Assembly: GCA_902794535.1 (NCBI GenBank) | Contig: CADBHQ010000020.1 | Span: forward strand, 78,975 to 142,974 | DNA: 64,000 nt | Direction: 5' to 3' | Source: Fibrobacter succinogenes | GTDB lineage: Bacteria > Fibrobacterota > Fibrobacteria > Fibrobacterales > Fibrobacteraceae | In this document: positions 46,608 to 55,472 of the stretch, piece after piece | Numbering within the stretch: position 1 is the first letter of the stretch | How the letters are laid out: each line of letters opens with the position of its first letter | Translations under genes and position numbers: made by a program | The notes under the pieces: generated by a model | Databases searched by the model: none | What the model was told of the DNA's origin: nothing | Seen by the model: only the letters and a program-made list of their open reading frames with translations

Positions 46608-48812
46608 CTATTTCATGCTGCGAATAATGTCGCGGAGTCGGGCCGCTTCCTCAAAATCGAGTCGGGCGGCGGCTTCTTTCATCTGACGTTCCAGGTCTTC
46701 CAGCTGGGATTGCGGTTCTGGATTCTTCGACTTCGCACTACGTGCTCCGCTCAGAATGACACTGTTGTCGCGTTTCGAGCCTCGTACGCCTTTCTTCTTG
46801 GTCTTGCTCGAAGGCTGTAGCGGTTCCATCGGGCGGATTCCGTTGCCATCGTCTTCCCAGTCTTCGTCGACGGAGTCGTCGCCAATATCGCCGAGCGGGT
46901 CATTGATTCTCAGGTCGTCTTCGAGCTTGCGGGTCACGGATTTCGGCGTGATGCCGTGTTCTTTGTTGAATTCTTCTTGAACGGCTCTTCGGCGGGCGGT
47001 TTCGGTGATGGCCTTGTCGAGGCTGTCGGTCATGTTGTCGGCGAACAAAAGTACGGTGCCGTTCACGTTGCGGCTTGCGCGTCCCATGGTCTGAATCAGG
47101 CTGCGGTAGTTGCGCAAGAAGCCTTCCTTGTCGGCGTCGAGAATTGCGACCATGCTCACTTCGGGCAAGTCCAAGCCTTCACGCAGCAGGTTGATGCCCA
47201 CGAGTACGTCAAATTCCCCAGTACGGAGCCCGCGAATCAATTCGTGGCGTTCCAAAGTCTTGATGTCGCTGTGCAGGTAACGCGCACGAATTCCCGCTTC
47301 TACAAAGAAGTCGGTGAGGTCTTGTGCCATTTTCTTGGTGAGCGTCGTGACTAACACGCGGTCGCCATTCTTGACGACTTCTTCGATGCGGTACAGCAGC
47401 ACGTCCATCTGGCCCTTGATGGGGAATATCTCAATTTTCGGGTCCAAAAGTCCGGTCGGTCTGTTAATTTGTTCGGTAACGACGCCGCCTGTTTTTGTCA
47501 GTTCATAATCGCCGGGGGTGGCGCTTACAAAGAGCACCTGCTTCGGGTACATGTACTCGAATTCGGCGAAGTTCATCGGGCGGTTGTCCAAGGCGCAGGG
47601 GAGGCGGAACCCGTACTGCACCAGCGTGGTCTTGCGGCTCTTATCGCCTTCGGCCATGCCTCCCACTTGCGGAATGCTCACGTGGGATTCGTCGATCATC
47701 AAAAGCCAGTCATCGCCGAAGTAGTCGATGAGCGTAAACGGACGCGTACCCGGGGCGCGGTTTTCGATAATGCGGGAGTAGTTTTCAATACCGCTGCACA
47801 TGCCGGTTTCGCGAATCATTTCCATGTCGTAGCGGGTGCGGCTGCTGAGACGGGCCGATTCCAGCACCTTGCCTTCTTTGTCGAGCTCGGCGAGGCGGTC
47901 GGTCAGTTCCATTTGCATGCGCTGCAAAATGCCCGCGCGGCCTTCTTCCTTGGTCACGAAATGCTTTGCCGGAGCGATAGTCATCTCGTCCAGTTCCTGC
48001 GTGACTTCGCCGGTAATCATATTGAATCGGACGAGCCTGTCTACCTCGTCGCCGAAAAGTTCAATGCGGAGCCCTTCTTCGTCGTAACTCGGGTGAATTT
48101 CAATCACGTCACCGTGGACGCGGAAAGAACCGCGTTCCAGGCTGAAATCGTTTCGCGTATATTGAATGCGAACCAAGTCATGCAGAATCTTGTCGCGGTC
48201 GTAAACGTCGCCCTTTTTGATGCGAACCATCAAATCAAAATATTCGCTCGGGCTTCCCAAACCGTAAATGCAGCTCACGGAGGCAACGATAATCACGTCG
48301 CGGCGTGTCAAAAGGTTCGCTGTCGCGCGCAGGCGCAGCTTATCGATTTCGTCGTTGATGCTCGCGTCTTTTTCGATGAATGTATCCGTATGCGGAATGT
48401 AGGCTTCGGGCTGGAAGTAGTCGTAGTAGCTTACGAAATATTCCACCGCATTATGCGGAAAAAACGCCTTGAATTCTTGGTAGAGCTGGGCTGCAAGCGT
48501 CTTGTTGTGGGTCAAAATCAGCGTCGGCTTGCCCACGTTCTTGATGACGTTTGCCATCGTAAAAGTCTTACCAGAACCCGTGACGCCGAGAAGCGTCTGG
48601 AACTGTTCGCCGTGTTTGAATCCGACCGTGAGTTCTTCGATGGCCTTCGGCTGGTCGCCCGCTGCACCATAAGGGCTCACGAGTTCAAAGTTCGCACGCG
48701 TCGGAGACTGAAACTGCTTCAAGTGTCCCGGCAAACTCTGCTCGGGCGGTAGCGGTTTCGCTATCGGTTTCGCATACGGGTCAGGTGTGATTGTCTTGCG
48801 TGCGCGGGCCAT
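46608..48812 (-). CDS. uvrB: Excinuclease ABC subunit UvrB carrying a translated repeat
   Basis: A 734-residue UvrB (E. coli 673). Motifs: 'FQTLLGVTGSGKTFTMANVI' (Walker A), the beta-hairpin 'YVSYYDYFQPEAYIPHTDTFIEKD', 'LLMIDESHVSIPQ' (DESH), 'VLFVSATPGDYEL', 'GINLLREGLDLPEVSMVAILDAD' and 'QTMGRASRN'. The C-terminal UVR motif 'LEDLERQMKEAAARLDFEEAARLRDII' binds UvrC. It has a ~40-residue N-terminal extension. The linker before the UVR motif contains 'SVILSGARSAKSKNP', encoded by a GTCATTCTGAGC...GAAGAATCC repeat at 46720-46760. It works in nucleotide excision repair with UvrA and UvrC. Confidence 0.97.
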   Translation of the reverse strand: MARARKTITPDPYAKPIAKPLPPEQSLPGHLKQFQSPTRANFELVSPYGAAGDQPKAIEELTVGFKHGEQFQTLLGVTGSGKTFTMANVIKNVGKPTLILTHNKTLAAQLYQEFKAFFPHNAVEYFVSYYDYFQPEAYIPHTDTFIEKDASINDEIDKLRLRATANLLTRRDVIIVASVSCIYGLGSPSEYFDLMVRIKKGDVYDRDKILHDLVRIQYTRNDFSLERGSFRVHGDVIEIHPSYDEEGLRIELFGDEVDRLVRFNMITGEVTQELDEMTIAPAKHFVTKEEGRAGILQRMQMELTDRLAELDKEGKVLESARLSSRTRYDMEMIRETGMCSGIENYSRIIENRAPGTRPFTLIDYFGDDWLLMIDESHVSIPQVGGMAEGDKSRKTTLVQYGFRLPCALDNRPMNFAEFEYMYPKQVLFVSATPGDYELTKTGGVVTEQINRPTGLLDPKIEIFPIKGQMDVLLYRIEEVVKNGDRVLVTTLTKKMAQDLTDFFVEAGIRARYLHSDIKTLERHELIRGLRTGEFDVLVGINLLREGLDLPEVSMVAILDADKEGFLRNYRSLIQTMGRASRNVNGTVLLFADNMTDSLDKAITETARRRAVQEEFNKEHGITPKSVTRKLEDDLRINDPLGDIGDDSVDEDWEDDGNGIRPMEPLQPSSKTKKKGVRGSKRDNSVILSGARSAKSKNPEPQSQLEDLERQMKEAAARLDFEEAARLRDIIRSMK
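46720..46760 (-). repeat. GTCATTCTGAGC...GAAGAATCC palindromic repeat inside uvrB
   Basis: A 41-nt unit in the same orientation as the gene. It matches the framework of 350-386 and 12142-12173 (GTCATYCTGA...GAAGRATCY) with a central GAGCACGTAGTGC hairpin. Translated in frame as 'VILSGARSAKSKN' in the linker before the UVR motif. Confidence 0.85.
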
Positions 48813-48886
48813 GTGATATAAATAATGAACAATGAAAAATTAACAATAAATGAAAGGCTTCGTTTAAATTTTATATTTGGTTTGTA

Positions 48887-49960
48887 ATGGATTTGTTGAA
48901 AAAAATAGGATTACTTTTGATTGCTTTCGTGGCGTTTGTCGCTGCGGCAACTGAAGAGGCGTCTGGAGACAATTTTCAGCGTTATTCTGTGGTGCCTATT
49001 CTTGGCTACACCGAAGAGACGGAGTTCCAGATTGGTGTGATGGCGCTCCTGTTCTTGAAGCCCGACGAATCGGGTGGCAATGTCCCTGAAATTGGACTCA
49101 CGGCTTACGGCTCAACTCGCGGACAGCTGCAGTTGCAGTTGGAACCATACTATTATTTATTCCATGATCAAGTAAGTATTTGGGGCTTGCTCAAGTACCA
49201 GGACTGGGTGGCCGGTTATTATGGTCGTGGCAATAATCCCGATATCGATGTGTTCACGAACTTCAACCGCAAAAAGTTCCAGTATGGCACGCGTATTGAA
49301 TCGAGAATAGGGCTTCCTCGAGCACTCAAGTATGGAGTCGAGGTCCATGCGGAATATACCGAAATTGATTTTGATATCGGCGAAATTACCGACTTGCCTG
49401 ACGCTCATTCCGGTTGGCGAAACGGTGCGGGCTATTTGTTGGGCGTGGATACCCGCGACAACATTAACTGGACACGACATGGATTTTTGGCCCAATGGCA
49501 GCAGATGTTCTATAGTGACCGTTTGGGCGACTATACGTTCGACGTGGAATCGCTTGATTTGCGCGGTTATTCCAGTTTTTCCCCGAATACGACCATGGCT
49601 GTTGGCTTCTTGTGGCAACGTGCCGATGGCGATGTTCCCTTTGACATGCTTGCGGGCCCTGATGGCATTTGCCGTTTCCGAGGGGTAGAAAGCCTGTATT
49701 TTGGCGATAATCAGGCTGTAATCATGCAGGCCGAGGTTCGACAGTATATTTGGTGGCGCCTGGGCGGGCATTTGTTTTTCGAAGGTGGAAAATCAGGACG
49801 CTATTTTAGTGAACTTGTACGTAACGATTGGCACCGGTCCATTGGTGCTGGCGCACTTTTGGGCTTGAATCTAAAACAGAATTTGTTTGCTCGTGCAGAC
49901 TTTTCGTGGATCGATTTTGACCACTTAGGCCTGTCCTTCTACGTTCGTCAGGCTTTTTAG
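48887..49960 (+). CDS. Omp85/surface-antigen-type outer membrane barrel without POTRA domains
   Basis: A 357-residue protein with signal peptide ('IGLLLIAFVAFVAAATEE') and a C-terminal barrel ending 'GLSFYVRQAF'. Omp85-like landmarks: 'NGAGYLLGVDTRDNINWTRHGFLAQWQQ' (the D-x-R-D...P/G strand pair) and 'CRFRGVESLYFGDNQAVIMQAEVRQYIWWRLGGHLFFEGGKSG', the counterpart of the conserved 'RGY..g....eaEyR' segment. POTRA repeats are absent, so it is a barrel-only D15-type protein with an unknown role. No Shine-Dalgarno; TATATT lies 9-10 nt before the ATG. It precedes the ACP/KS lipid operon by 118 nt. Confidence 0.82.
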   Translation: MDLLKKIGLLLIAFVAFVAAATEEASGDNFQRYSVVPILGYTEETEFQIGVMALLFLKPDESGGNVPEIGLTAYGSTRGQLQLQLEPYYYLFHDQVSIWGLLKYQDWVAGYYGRGNNPDIDVFTNFNRKKFQYGTRIESRIGLPRALKYGVEVHAEYTEIDFDIGEITDLPDAHSGWRNGAGYLLGVDTRDNINWTRHGFLAQWQQMFYSDRLGDYTFDVESLDLRGYSSFSPNTTMAVGFLWQRADGDVPFDMLAGPDGICRFRGVESLYFGDNQAVIMQAEVRQYIWWRLGGHLFFEGGKSGRYFSELVRNDWHRSIGAGALLGLNLKQNLFARADFSWIDFDHLGLSFYVRQAF

Positions 49961-50078
49961 CTAGAATGTCTCCATTTTGTCGCTATTTTTCGCAATTATG
50001 TCGTAATTGTAAGTTTTTGCAAAGATAATTCGTTATAATTTTATTATTTTTGGCAAAAAATTAAAAACGAGGTAAATT

Positions 50079-50318
50079 ATGAACGAAATGAAAGAAAAAC
50101 TCAAGGCCTTCTTTATGTCTGATCTCGGCGTCGATGGCGACGTGCTCCAGTTCGATACTCCGCTTTTTGGCGAAGAAATCGGCCTTGATTCTGTGGATTC
50201 CCTTGAAATCATCTCCTTCGTGGATTCCAACTTTGGCGTTTCCATGACGGGCGTTGCCAAGGAAAACTTCCAGAGCATCGATACCATCGCTGCTTACATC
50301 GAATCCCATAAGGCTTAA
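50079..50318 (+). CDS. Acyl carrier protein
   Basis: A 79-residue ACP. The phosphopantetheine-attachment Ser is in 'IGLDSVDSLEIISFVD' (DSV context, as in DSL of AcpP), preceded by 'DTPLFGEE'. The protein is acidic and four-helical in pattern. ACGAGG provides the RBS. It is first in an operon with a KS-fusion, FabG, FabZ and acyltransferase genes, and is therefore probably a dedicated carrier rather than the housekeeping AcpP. Confidence 0.93.
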   Translation: MNEMKEKLKAFFMSDLGVDGDVLQFDTPLFGEEIGLDSVDSLEIISFVDSNFGVSMTGVAKENFQSIDTIAAYIESHKA

Positions 50319-50336
50319 TTTTACCCTTTTCGTATT

Positions 50337-52733
50337 ATGACATCTGACGATAAGCGTTGTGTAGTTACCGGCCTTGGCGTAATTTGCGCAGTCGGTAACA
50401 ATGTTGAAGAAGCTTGGAAAAGTGCGCTGGAATCTGTTTCTGGCATTCATAAAACCACTTCTGTTGATACTGTGAACTGTTATGCGGACTTGGCTGCCGA
50501 AGTCAAGTGCGATTCCCTTGATGAAATTGATGCGCCCGAAGAAAAGGACCGCGTCTCGAAACTTTGCATCAAGGCGGCAAACGAAGCTCTAGCCGATGCC
50601 GGACTCAAAAACTTTAACGACGACCAACGTGTGAGCGTGGTTATCGGAAGTTGTGTGGGCGGCGTTCTTTCGATTGAACAGTATCATCAACATGGTCGCG
50701 ATGCTTCTGAAATCGCAAAGATGCCGATTGCATCTATTGCGTCTCAGGTGGCTGAAACTTGCGGGGCTGGTGGCATTGTCACTAACGTAGCGAATGCTTG
50801 TGCTGCTGGTACAATTTCGATTGCGGTCGCTTGCGACTTGATTCGCGCCGGTAAGGCCGATGTCGTGATCGCTGGCGGCGCCGATTCTTTTGCTTCGGTC
50901 CCGTATTCCGGATTCCTTTCGCTCCATGCACTCGATGAAAACGGATGCTCTCCGTTTAACCGTTGCAACGGCATTACGCTTGGCGAAGGTGCTGGTATCG
51001 TGATTGTGGAATCTTACGAACATGCGCAGAAGCGTGCTGCCAAGCAGTACTGCGAAGTGCTTGGTTCTGGCGTCACAAGCGATGCAAACCACATTACCGC
51101 CCCGCGTGAAGATGGTCTTTGCCTGAAAGAAGCCATCAACCGCTCTGTCAAGAACTCCGGCATTGCTAAAACCGACATCGGTTACATCAATGCTCATGGT
51201 ACGGGCACGGGTAAGAATGACAATGCCGAAATGACCGCTTTCAAGGCCTACTTCGGCGAAGAAAATCCGACGGTGAGCGTAAGTTCTACCAAGGTGCTTA
51301 CGGGCCATTGCTTGGGTGCCGCTGGTGCCATTGAAGCTGTCTTTAGCATCAAGGCTCTTACCACGGATACCGTTCTTCCGACCTTCCCGTATAGCGAAGA
51401 ACAGTCTGCCGCCCTCAAGGAAAAAGTGGGCGACATGGACTTCGTGCAGAACAAGGCTCGCCATAAGGAACTCAAGAGCGTCTTGAGCAACAATGTGGCT
51501 TTCGGTGGCACGAATGCGGCTATCGTCTTCTCGAAGGAATCGGGAAATGTGTCTGCTCAGTCCGCTAAGGACTGTAAGATTGCTGTGACGGGTGTGGGAA
51601 TTGTGTCTCCGCTCGGTAATAGCAAGGCAGCCTATCTTGAAGCTGTGAATGCTGGCAAGAAGCCTGAGTCCGCTTCGGTGCATTCTACGATTGCACTCGA
51701 TGACTACAAGGAACTCGGCATCAAGATGGCTTTCTACCGCAAACTCGATAATCTGGGCCAGCTCCAGACGGTTTCGGGTATGCGTGCGCTCCAAGATGCG
51801 AACTTCAAGGTGTCCGACGAAAATGCCATGGATATCGGTATTATCGTGGGTACAAGCGAAGGTGGTCTTGGCGCAACTTACGATTTTGAAGAACTGATTG
51901 CTGAACTCGGCAATGCCGGCGGTTCTGCCTTCAAGTTCCCGCACACGGTTTATAATGCTGCTGGTGGTTACCTGTCGATTTGCTCCGGTATCAAGGGCTA
52001 CGGCGTTACCATTACCACCGGTCCGCTTTCGGGCCTCGACAGCATTGGCTATTCCATGAACGTGATTCATGATGGCCAAGAAAAAGTCATGATGGCTACC
52101 GGTACCGACGAAAACCTGCCGATTATTACGGAATTTGCCCAGAAGCTCGGTGTGGCTGCAAACGATGTGGTTGCTCCGTATTCCGATTCTGAAGGCTTTG
52201 TGGTTGGCGACGGTAGCGTGTCGATCATGCTCGAAGATGAATCTTATGCCAAGAGCCGTGATGCAAAGGTTTACTGCTACGCACTCGGTTTCGGTCATGG
52301 CCGCAAGAACGTGAAGTTCGGCAAATTGGTTGGTTCTGACGAAGCTTTGGATAAGGCTATTGCCGACGCCCTTGCTGATGCCGGAATTTCTGCCAATGAA
52401 ATTGATGCCGTTTGCGGTTTTGCCAATGGTTGCAAGAAAATTGACGATATCGAAAAGGGTGCTCTCAAGCGCGTGTTTGGCGAAAAGCTTGCGACGATGC
52501 CGCTCTTCGAAGTCAAGGAACGCACCGGTGAAGGTCGTGCGGGGTCTGCCGCTTTGGCCGCTGCCGAAGCAGCTCTCTTGTTGAGTGGTGAACTGGCAAA
52601 CGATAACGCTTACTTTGTGGCTGCAGATGGCTCTGTTTCTGCAAAGAATGTGGAATCTGCAAACCTCAAGAAAATTTTGGTAATCTCCTTTGCGGCTGGT
52701 GGCTCTTATAGCGCCGTCGTTTTCGGAAAATAG
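50337..52733 (+). CDS. Beta-ketoacyl-ACP synthase fused to a catalytically dead KS (KS-CLF-like)
   Basis: A 798-residue fusion. Domain 1 (1 to ~400) is a full FabF/FabB-type KS with Cys155 ('NACAAGT'), His287 ('NAHGTGTG') and His324 ('LTGHCLGAAG'), and 'NNVAFGGTNAAIVF' at its end. Domain 2 (from ~413, 'CKIAVTGVGIVSPLGNSKAAYL') keeps the thiolase fold outline, but the Cys position reads 'TTGPLSGLDS', the HGTGT region reads 'CGFANGCKK', and the second His region 'GEGRAGSAALAAAEAALLL' lacks His. This mirrors KS-alpha/chain-length-factor pairs of type II polyketide and aryl-polyene systems, here in one chain. It lies 18 nt after the ACP and has no clear Shine-Dalgarno. The product (unusual acyl chain) is inferred. 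Confidence 0.9.
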   Translation: MTSDDKRCVVTGLGVICAVGNNVEEAWKSALESVSGIHKTTSVDTVNCYADLAAEVKCDSLDEIDAPEEKDRVSKLCIKAANEALADAGLKNFNDDQRVSVVIGSCVGGVLSIEQYHQHGRDASEIAKMPIASIASQVAETCGAGGIVTNVANACAAGTISIAVACDLIRAGKADVVIAGGADSFASVPYSGFLSLHALDENGCSPFNRCNGITLGEGAGIVIVESYEHAQKRAAKQYCEVLGSGVTSDANHITAPREDGLCLKEAINRSVKNSGIAKTDIGYINAHGTGTGKNDNAEMTAFKAYFGEENPTVSVSSTKVLTGHCLGAAGAIEAVFSIKALTTDTVLPTFPYSEEQSAALKEKVGDMDFVQNKARHKELKSVLSNNVAFGGTNAAIVFSKESGNVSAQSAKDCKIAVTGVGIVSPLGNSKAAYLEAVNAGKKPESASVHSTIALDDYKELGIKMAFYRKLDNLGQLQTVSGMRALQDANFKVSDENAMDIGIIVGTSEGGLGATYDFEELIAELGNAGGSAFKFPHTVYNAAGGYLSICSGIKGYGVTITTGPLSGLDSIGYSMNVIHDGQEKVMMATGTDENLPIITEFAQKLGVAANDVVAPYSDSEGFVVGDGSVSIMLEDESYAKSRDAKVYCYALGFGHGRKNVKFGKLVGSDEALDKAIADALADAGISANEIDAVCGFANGCKKIDDIEKGALKRVFGEKLATMPLFEVKERTGEGRAGSAALAAAEAALLLSGELANDNAYFVAADGSVSAKNVESANLKKILVISFAAGGSYSAVVFGK

Positions 52734-52757
52734 CGTTTAGGTAGAAGGAGCTAGAAT

Positions 52758-53489
52758 ATGAAAGTAGCTTTGGTAACAGGGGCTTCTAAGGGTATCGGCA
52801 AGGCTTGTGCTTTGCGCCTTGCTCGCGATGGTTATACAGTTGTAGTGAACTACTCCAGTTCCGACGAGGCTGCCCAGCAGACCTTGGACCAGATTAAGTC
52901 CGAAGGTGGCGACGGCATGATTTACAAGGCAAATGTCGCCGACCTTTCTCAAGTGAAGGTCATGATTCGCGAAATCTTTAAGGCTTACGGTCGCATCGAC
53001 GTGCTGGTGAACAATGCCGGTATTGTGCGCGACGAATACCTGATGATGATGAATCCGGAAACCTTGGACAAGTGCTTCGACTTGAACGTGAAGGGCTACT
53101 TCTATTGCGCTCAGCAGGTAGCTGTGAAAATGTACAAGCAGAAGTCCGGCGTGATTATCAACATGAGCTCCGTGTCTTCGAAGTTTGCTCTTGCTGGCCA
53201 GGCTGTTTACAGCGCTACCAAGGGTGCCGTGAACTCCTTGACTCAGACGCTGGCTAAAGAACTTGGTGGCTTTGGTATTCGCGTGAATGCCGTGGCTCCG
53301 GGCTTTATTGCTACCGAAATGATCGAAGCTATTCCCGAAGAAACTCGCAAGGGCTATCTCGAAAAGATTCCTCTGAAGCGCTTTGGCTCTGCCGACGAAG
53401 TCGCAAACATTGTGTCTGCGCTTGCTTCTGACCAGTTCGCCTACGTGACTGGCCAGGTGTTCGTGCTCGACGGAGGTCTCTCTCTATGA
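52758..53489 (+). CDS. fabG: 3-oxoacyl-ACP reductase (FabG-type SDR)
   Basis: A 243-residue classical SDR: 'LVTGASKGIGKA' (NADP site), 'VLVNNAGIVRDEYLMMM', catalytic Ser in 'INMSSVSSKF', YxxxK in 'AVYSATKGAVNSL', and 'GIRVNAVAPGFIATEMIEAIP'. It reduces the beta-keto group formed by the upstream KS. AAGGAG precedes the ATG. Its stop overlaps the fabZ start (ATGA). Confidence 0.93.
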   Translation: MKVALVTGASKGIGKACALRLARDGYTVVVNYSSSDEAAQQTLDQIKSEGGDGMIYKANVADLSQVKVMIREIFKAYGRIDVLVNNAGIVRDEYLMMMNPETLDKCFDLNVKGYFYCAQQVAVKMYKQKSGVIINMSSVSSKFALAGQAVYSATKGAVNSLTQTLAKELGGFGIRVNAVAPGFIATEMIEAIPEETRKGYLEKIPLKRFGSADEVANIVSALASDQFAYVTGQVFVLDGGLSL

Positions 53490-53932
53490 TGAATATTTAC
53501 GAAATCAGTGAAAAGATTGCTCAGCGTCCGCCGTTCCAGATGATTGAAAAGGTCACGGAACTTGTGCCGAATGAATCTGCTGTGGGCATTAAGAATGTGA
53601 GCGTGAATGAACCCTATTTTATGGGTCACTTCCCGGGCACTCCGATTATGCCGGGCGTGCTCATTGTGGAAAGCTGCGCTCAGCTTTGCTCGCTTGTAAT
53701 CGAAAAGCCTGCCGAAGATTTGGAAAAGAATCTCTACGTGCTTTTGAAGATTGATGGATTCAAGTTCGTGAAGCCGGTGATTCCTGGCGACCAGCTTGAA
53801 ATTTCCGTGAAGAAGACGAAGGAAGGCGGTGTGTTGGTCGGCTTTGACTGCATTGTGAAAGTGAACGGTAACGTTCACGCGAAGGGCGCCCTGACCTTTA
53901 CGAGCATCCCGAAAGAATCTCTCGGAAAATAA
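53486..53932 (+). CDS. fabZ: 3-hydroxyacyl-ACP dehydratase (FabZ-type)
   Basis: A 148-residue hotdog-fold dehydratase: 'NEPYFMGHFPGTPIMPGVLIVESCAQLCSLV' supplies the catalytic His (GHFPG) and Glu (VES), the FabZ signature. It removes water from the 3-hydroxyacyl-ACP produced by FabG. Overlaps fabG by 4 nt and the acyltransferase gene by 1 nt (TAATG). An enoyl reductase is not in the cluster, so the chain may remain unsaturated or use a reductase encoded elsewhere. Confidence 0.92.
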   Translation: MMNIYEISEKIAQRPPFQMIEKVTELVPNESAVGIKNVSVNEPYFMGHFPGTPIMPGVLIVESCAQLCSLVIEKPAEDLEKNLYVLLKIDGFKFVKPVIPGDQLEISVKKTKEGGVLVGFDCIVKVNGNVHAKGALTFTSIPKESLGK

Positions 53933-54630
53933 TGAAAAAGAAGAACCCGCTGTTTGAACTTTTCATGCAGTTCGTCATGGTAGTAGTGATCTACACCGTG
54001 CGTGTTTATTTGCTTGTTTGGAACCGCCCGAAGGTTACTTTTGCCGGTGAAACGGTGAAGTCTCCGCGACTTAAGACTCCTTCGATAATTATTGCGAATC
54101 ATACGAGCATGTGGGACCCCCTCATGATGCTCGCTATCTTTTTTCACAATAGAAGCATCGTGGTGGCGAAAGACCAAATTGAAGACCCGCATTTTAGCTG
54201 GGCTCTGACTCGCGTAAAATGTGTGATTCCTTGCGACCGCTTTAACTTGGATACCGAATGGGCCTTGATTGCAAAGCATGAACTGGAAAAAGGCAATTCG
54301 GTGATTATATTCCCCGAAGGCAAGTGCCGTTATGACGGCTTGCTGAATGAATTCAAGACGGGTTTTGCGTTCCTTGCTCGCAGTACCGGCGCTCCGGTGA
54401 TTGCGGTGGGTATCGATGGCATTTATAAGCGTGGTCATCGCACGCAGATTGTCGTTAGCGAACCTGAAAAGATTGAACGCGTAAAGGGCATTCCTTCTTC
54501 GAAACACTTGGCCGAACGCAGTGAATATTTCAGACAGAAAGTCTGGGGACTCAAGCAGCAAGCGTTGGGCAAGACTGAAGTGACTCCGCTCCCGGTCGCG
54601 GCTGAAACGCCCGAAGAGGTTGTGGCATGA
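53932..54630 (+). CDS. 1-acylglycerol-3-phosphate acyltransferase-like protein (PlsC family)
   Basis: A 232-residue PlsC-family acyltransferase with an N-terminal membrane segment ('FELFMQFVMVVVIYTVRVYLLVW'). Catalytic HX4D is in 'IIANHTSMWDPLMML', followed by 'FPEGKCRYDG' (glycerophosphate-binding EGxR-like region, here EGKCR) and 'GAPVIAVGIDGIY'. It probably places the acyl chain made by this operon on a lipid acceptor. Coupled to fabZ by TAATG and to the patatin gene by ATGA. Confidence 0.9.
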   Translation: MKKKNPLFELFMQFVMVVVIYTVRVYLLVWNRPKVTFAGETVKSPRLKTPSIIIANHTSMWDPLMMLAIFFHNRSIVVAKDQIEDPHFSWALTRVKCVIPCDRFNLDTEWALIAKHELEKGNSVIIFPEGKCRYDGLLNEFKTGFAFLARSTGAPVIAVGIDGIYKRGHRTQIVVSEPEKIERVKGIPSSKHLAERSEYFRQKVWGLKQQALGKTEVTPLPVAAETPEEVVA

Positions 54631-55472
54631 AGACTGGGTTGGTGTTAGAGGGCGGTTCTCGTCAGACGATGTTCAGCGCAGGTGTGATTGATACCTGGCT
54701 TGACGAAGATATTGATTTTAATTATGTGGCAGGTGTTTCTGCCGGAGCTCATGCGGCGGTGAATTTCATTACGCGCCAGCAAGGTCGCTTGCGTTTTATC
54801 GTGCTCCCGACACGCCTGCAGAAAGGCAAAAAGTGGGCGAGCAAGTTCATCGGAATCCAGAAGGAATTTCATGCGTTGAATTACCTTTCTGCCGATGGCG
54901 AAATGCCGTTTGACTTTGAAGCGTTCCATAATTCTAAAATCGAATGCGAAATCGGACTGACGTGTTGCGAAACGGGCCGTGCCGAATTCAAGAGCGAAAA
55001 GAACGACAAAAAACGCTTGCTCGATTTGATTAGCGCCAGTTGCGCCCTGCCGATGATTTTCCCGATGGCAGAAATCGATGGCAAGCATTATGCCGACGGT
55101 TGCATTACAGCTCCGATTCCGTTTGAACGTGCTTTTGAAAAAGGCTGCGATAAGGTGGTCGCTATTTCGACGCATTATCCGGGTGAAGCGGTGACGGACT
55201 TCCGCAAGTATCGTGCGATTTTGAATCCAATGTATAAGCGCAAGTATCCGGATTTGTTCCGTGCGCTCATGATTCGCCTGAAGCGTTACGACAAGATGTT
55301 CGTGCAAATGGAAAAGCTCGAAAAAGAAGGCAAACTCTTCTTGATTCGTCCGGTTATCGATTTGTGCGACCAGTTTGATACAAACATGGAAAAGATGAAC
55401 GAGTCGTATGAGCATGGCGTTGAAATGGCTAAGCGCCGCATGGACGACTTGAAAGCTTTCTTGGAAATTTAA
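54627..55472 (+). CDS. Patatin-like phospholipase (YjjU/RssA type)
   Basis: A 281-residue cytoplasmic patatin. The oxyanion loop is 'LVLEGGSRQTMFSAGV', the nucleophile Ser38 in 'VAGVSAGAHAAV', and the Asp partner D157 in 'KHYADGCITAPIPF', so the catalytic dyad is complete. Family members hydrolyse phospholipids or lysophospholipids. As the final gene of the lipid operon it could release or remodel acyl chains. It converges on the acyltransferase-3 gene with a 4-nt overlap. Confidence 0.9.
   Translation: MKTGLVLEGGSRQTMFSAGVIDTWLDEDIDFNYVAGVSAGAHAAVNFITRQQGRLRFIVLPTRLQKGKKWASKFIGIQKEFHALNYLSADGEMPFDFEAFHNSKIECEIGLTCCETGRAEFKSEKNDKKRLLDLISASCALPMIFPMAEIDGKHYADGCITAPIPFERAFEKGCDKVVAISTHYPGEAVTDFRKYRAILNPMYKRKYPDLFRALMIRLKRYDKMFVQMEKLEKEGKLFLIRPVIDLCDQFDTNMEKMNESYEHGVEMAKRRMDDLKAFLEI

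Noticed and set aside
50079..55472. A complete aryl-polyene gene cluster
   Set aside because: Only ACP, KS/KS0, KR, DH and acyltransferase are present; the AMP ligase, starter-unit lyase, thioesterase and exporter genes of APE clusters are missing.
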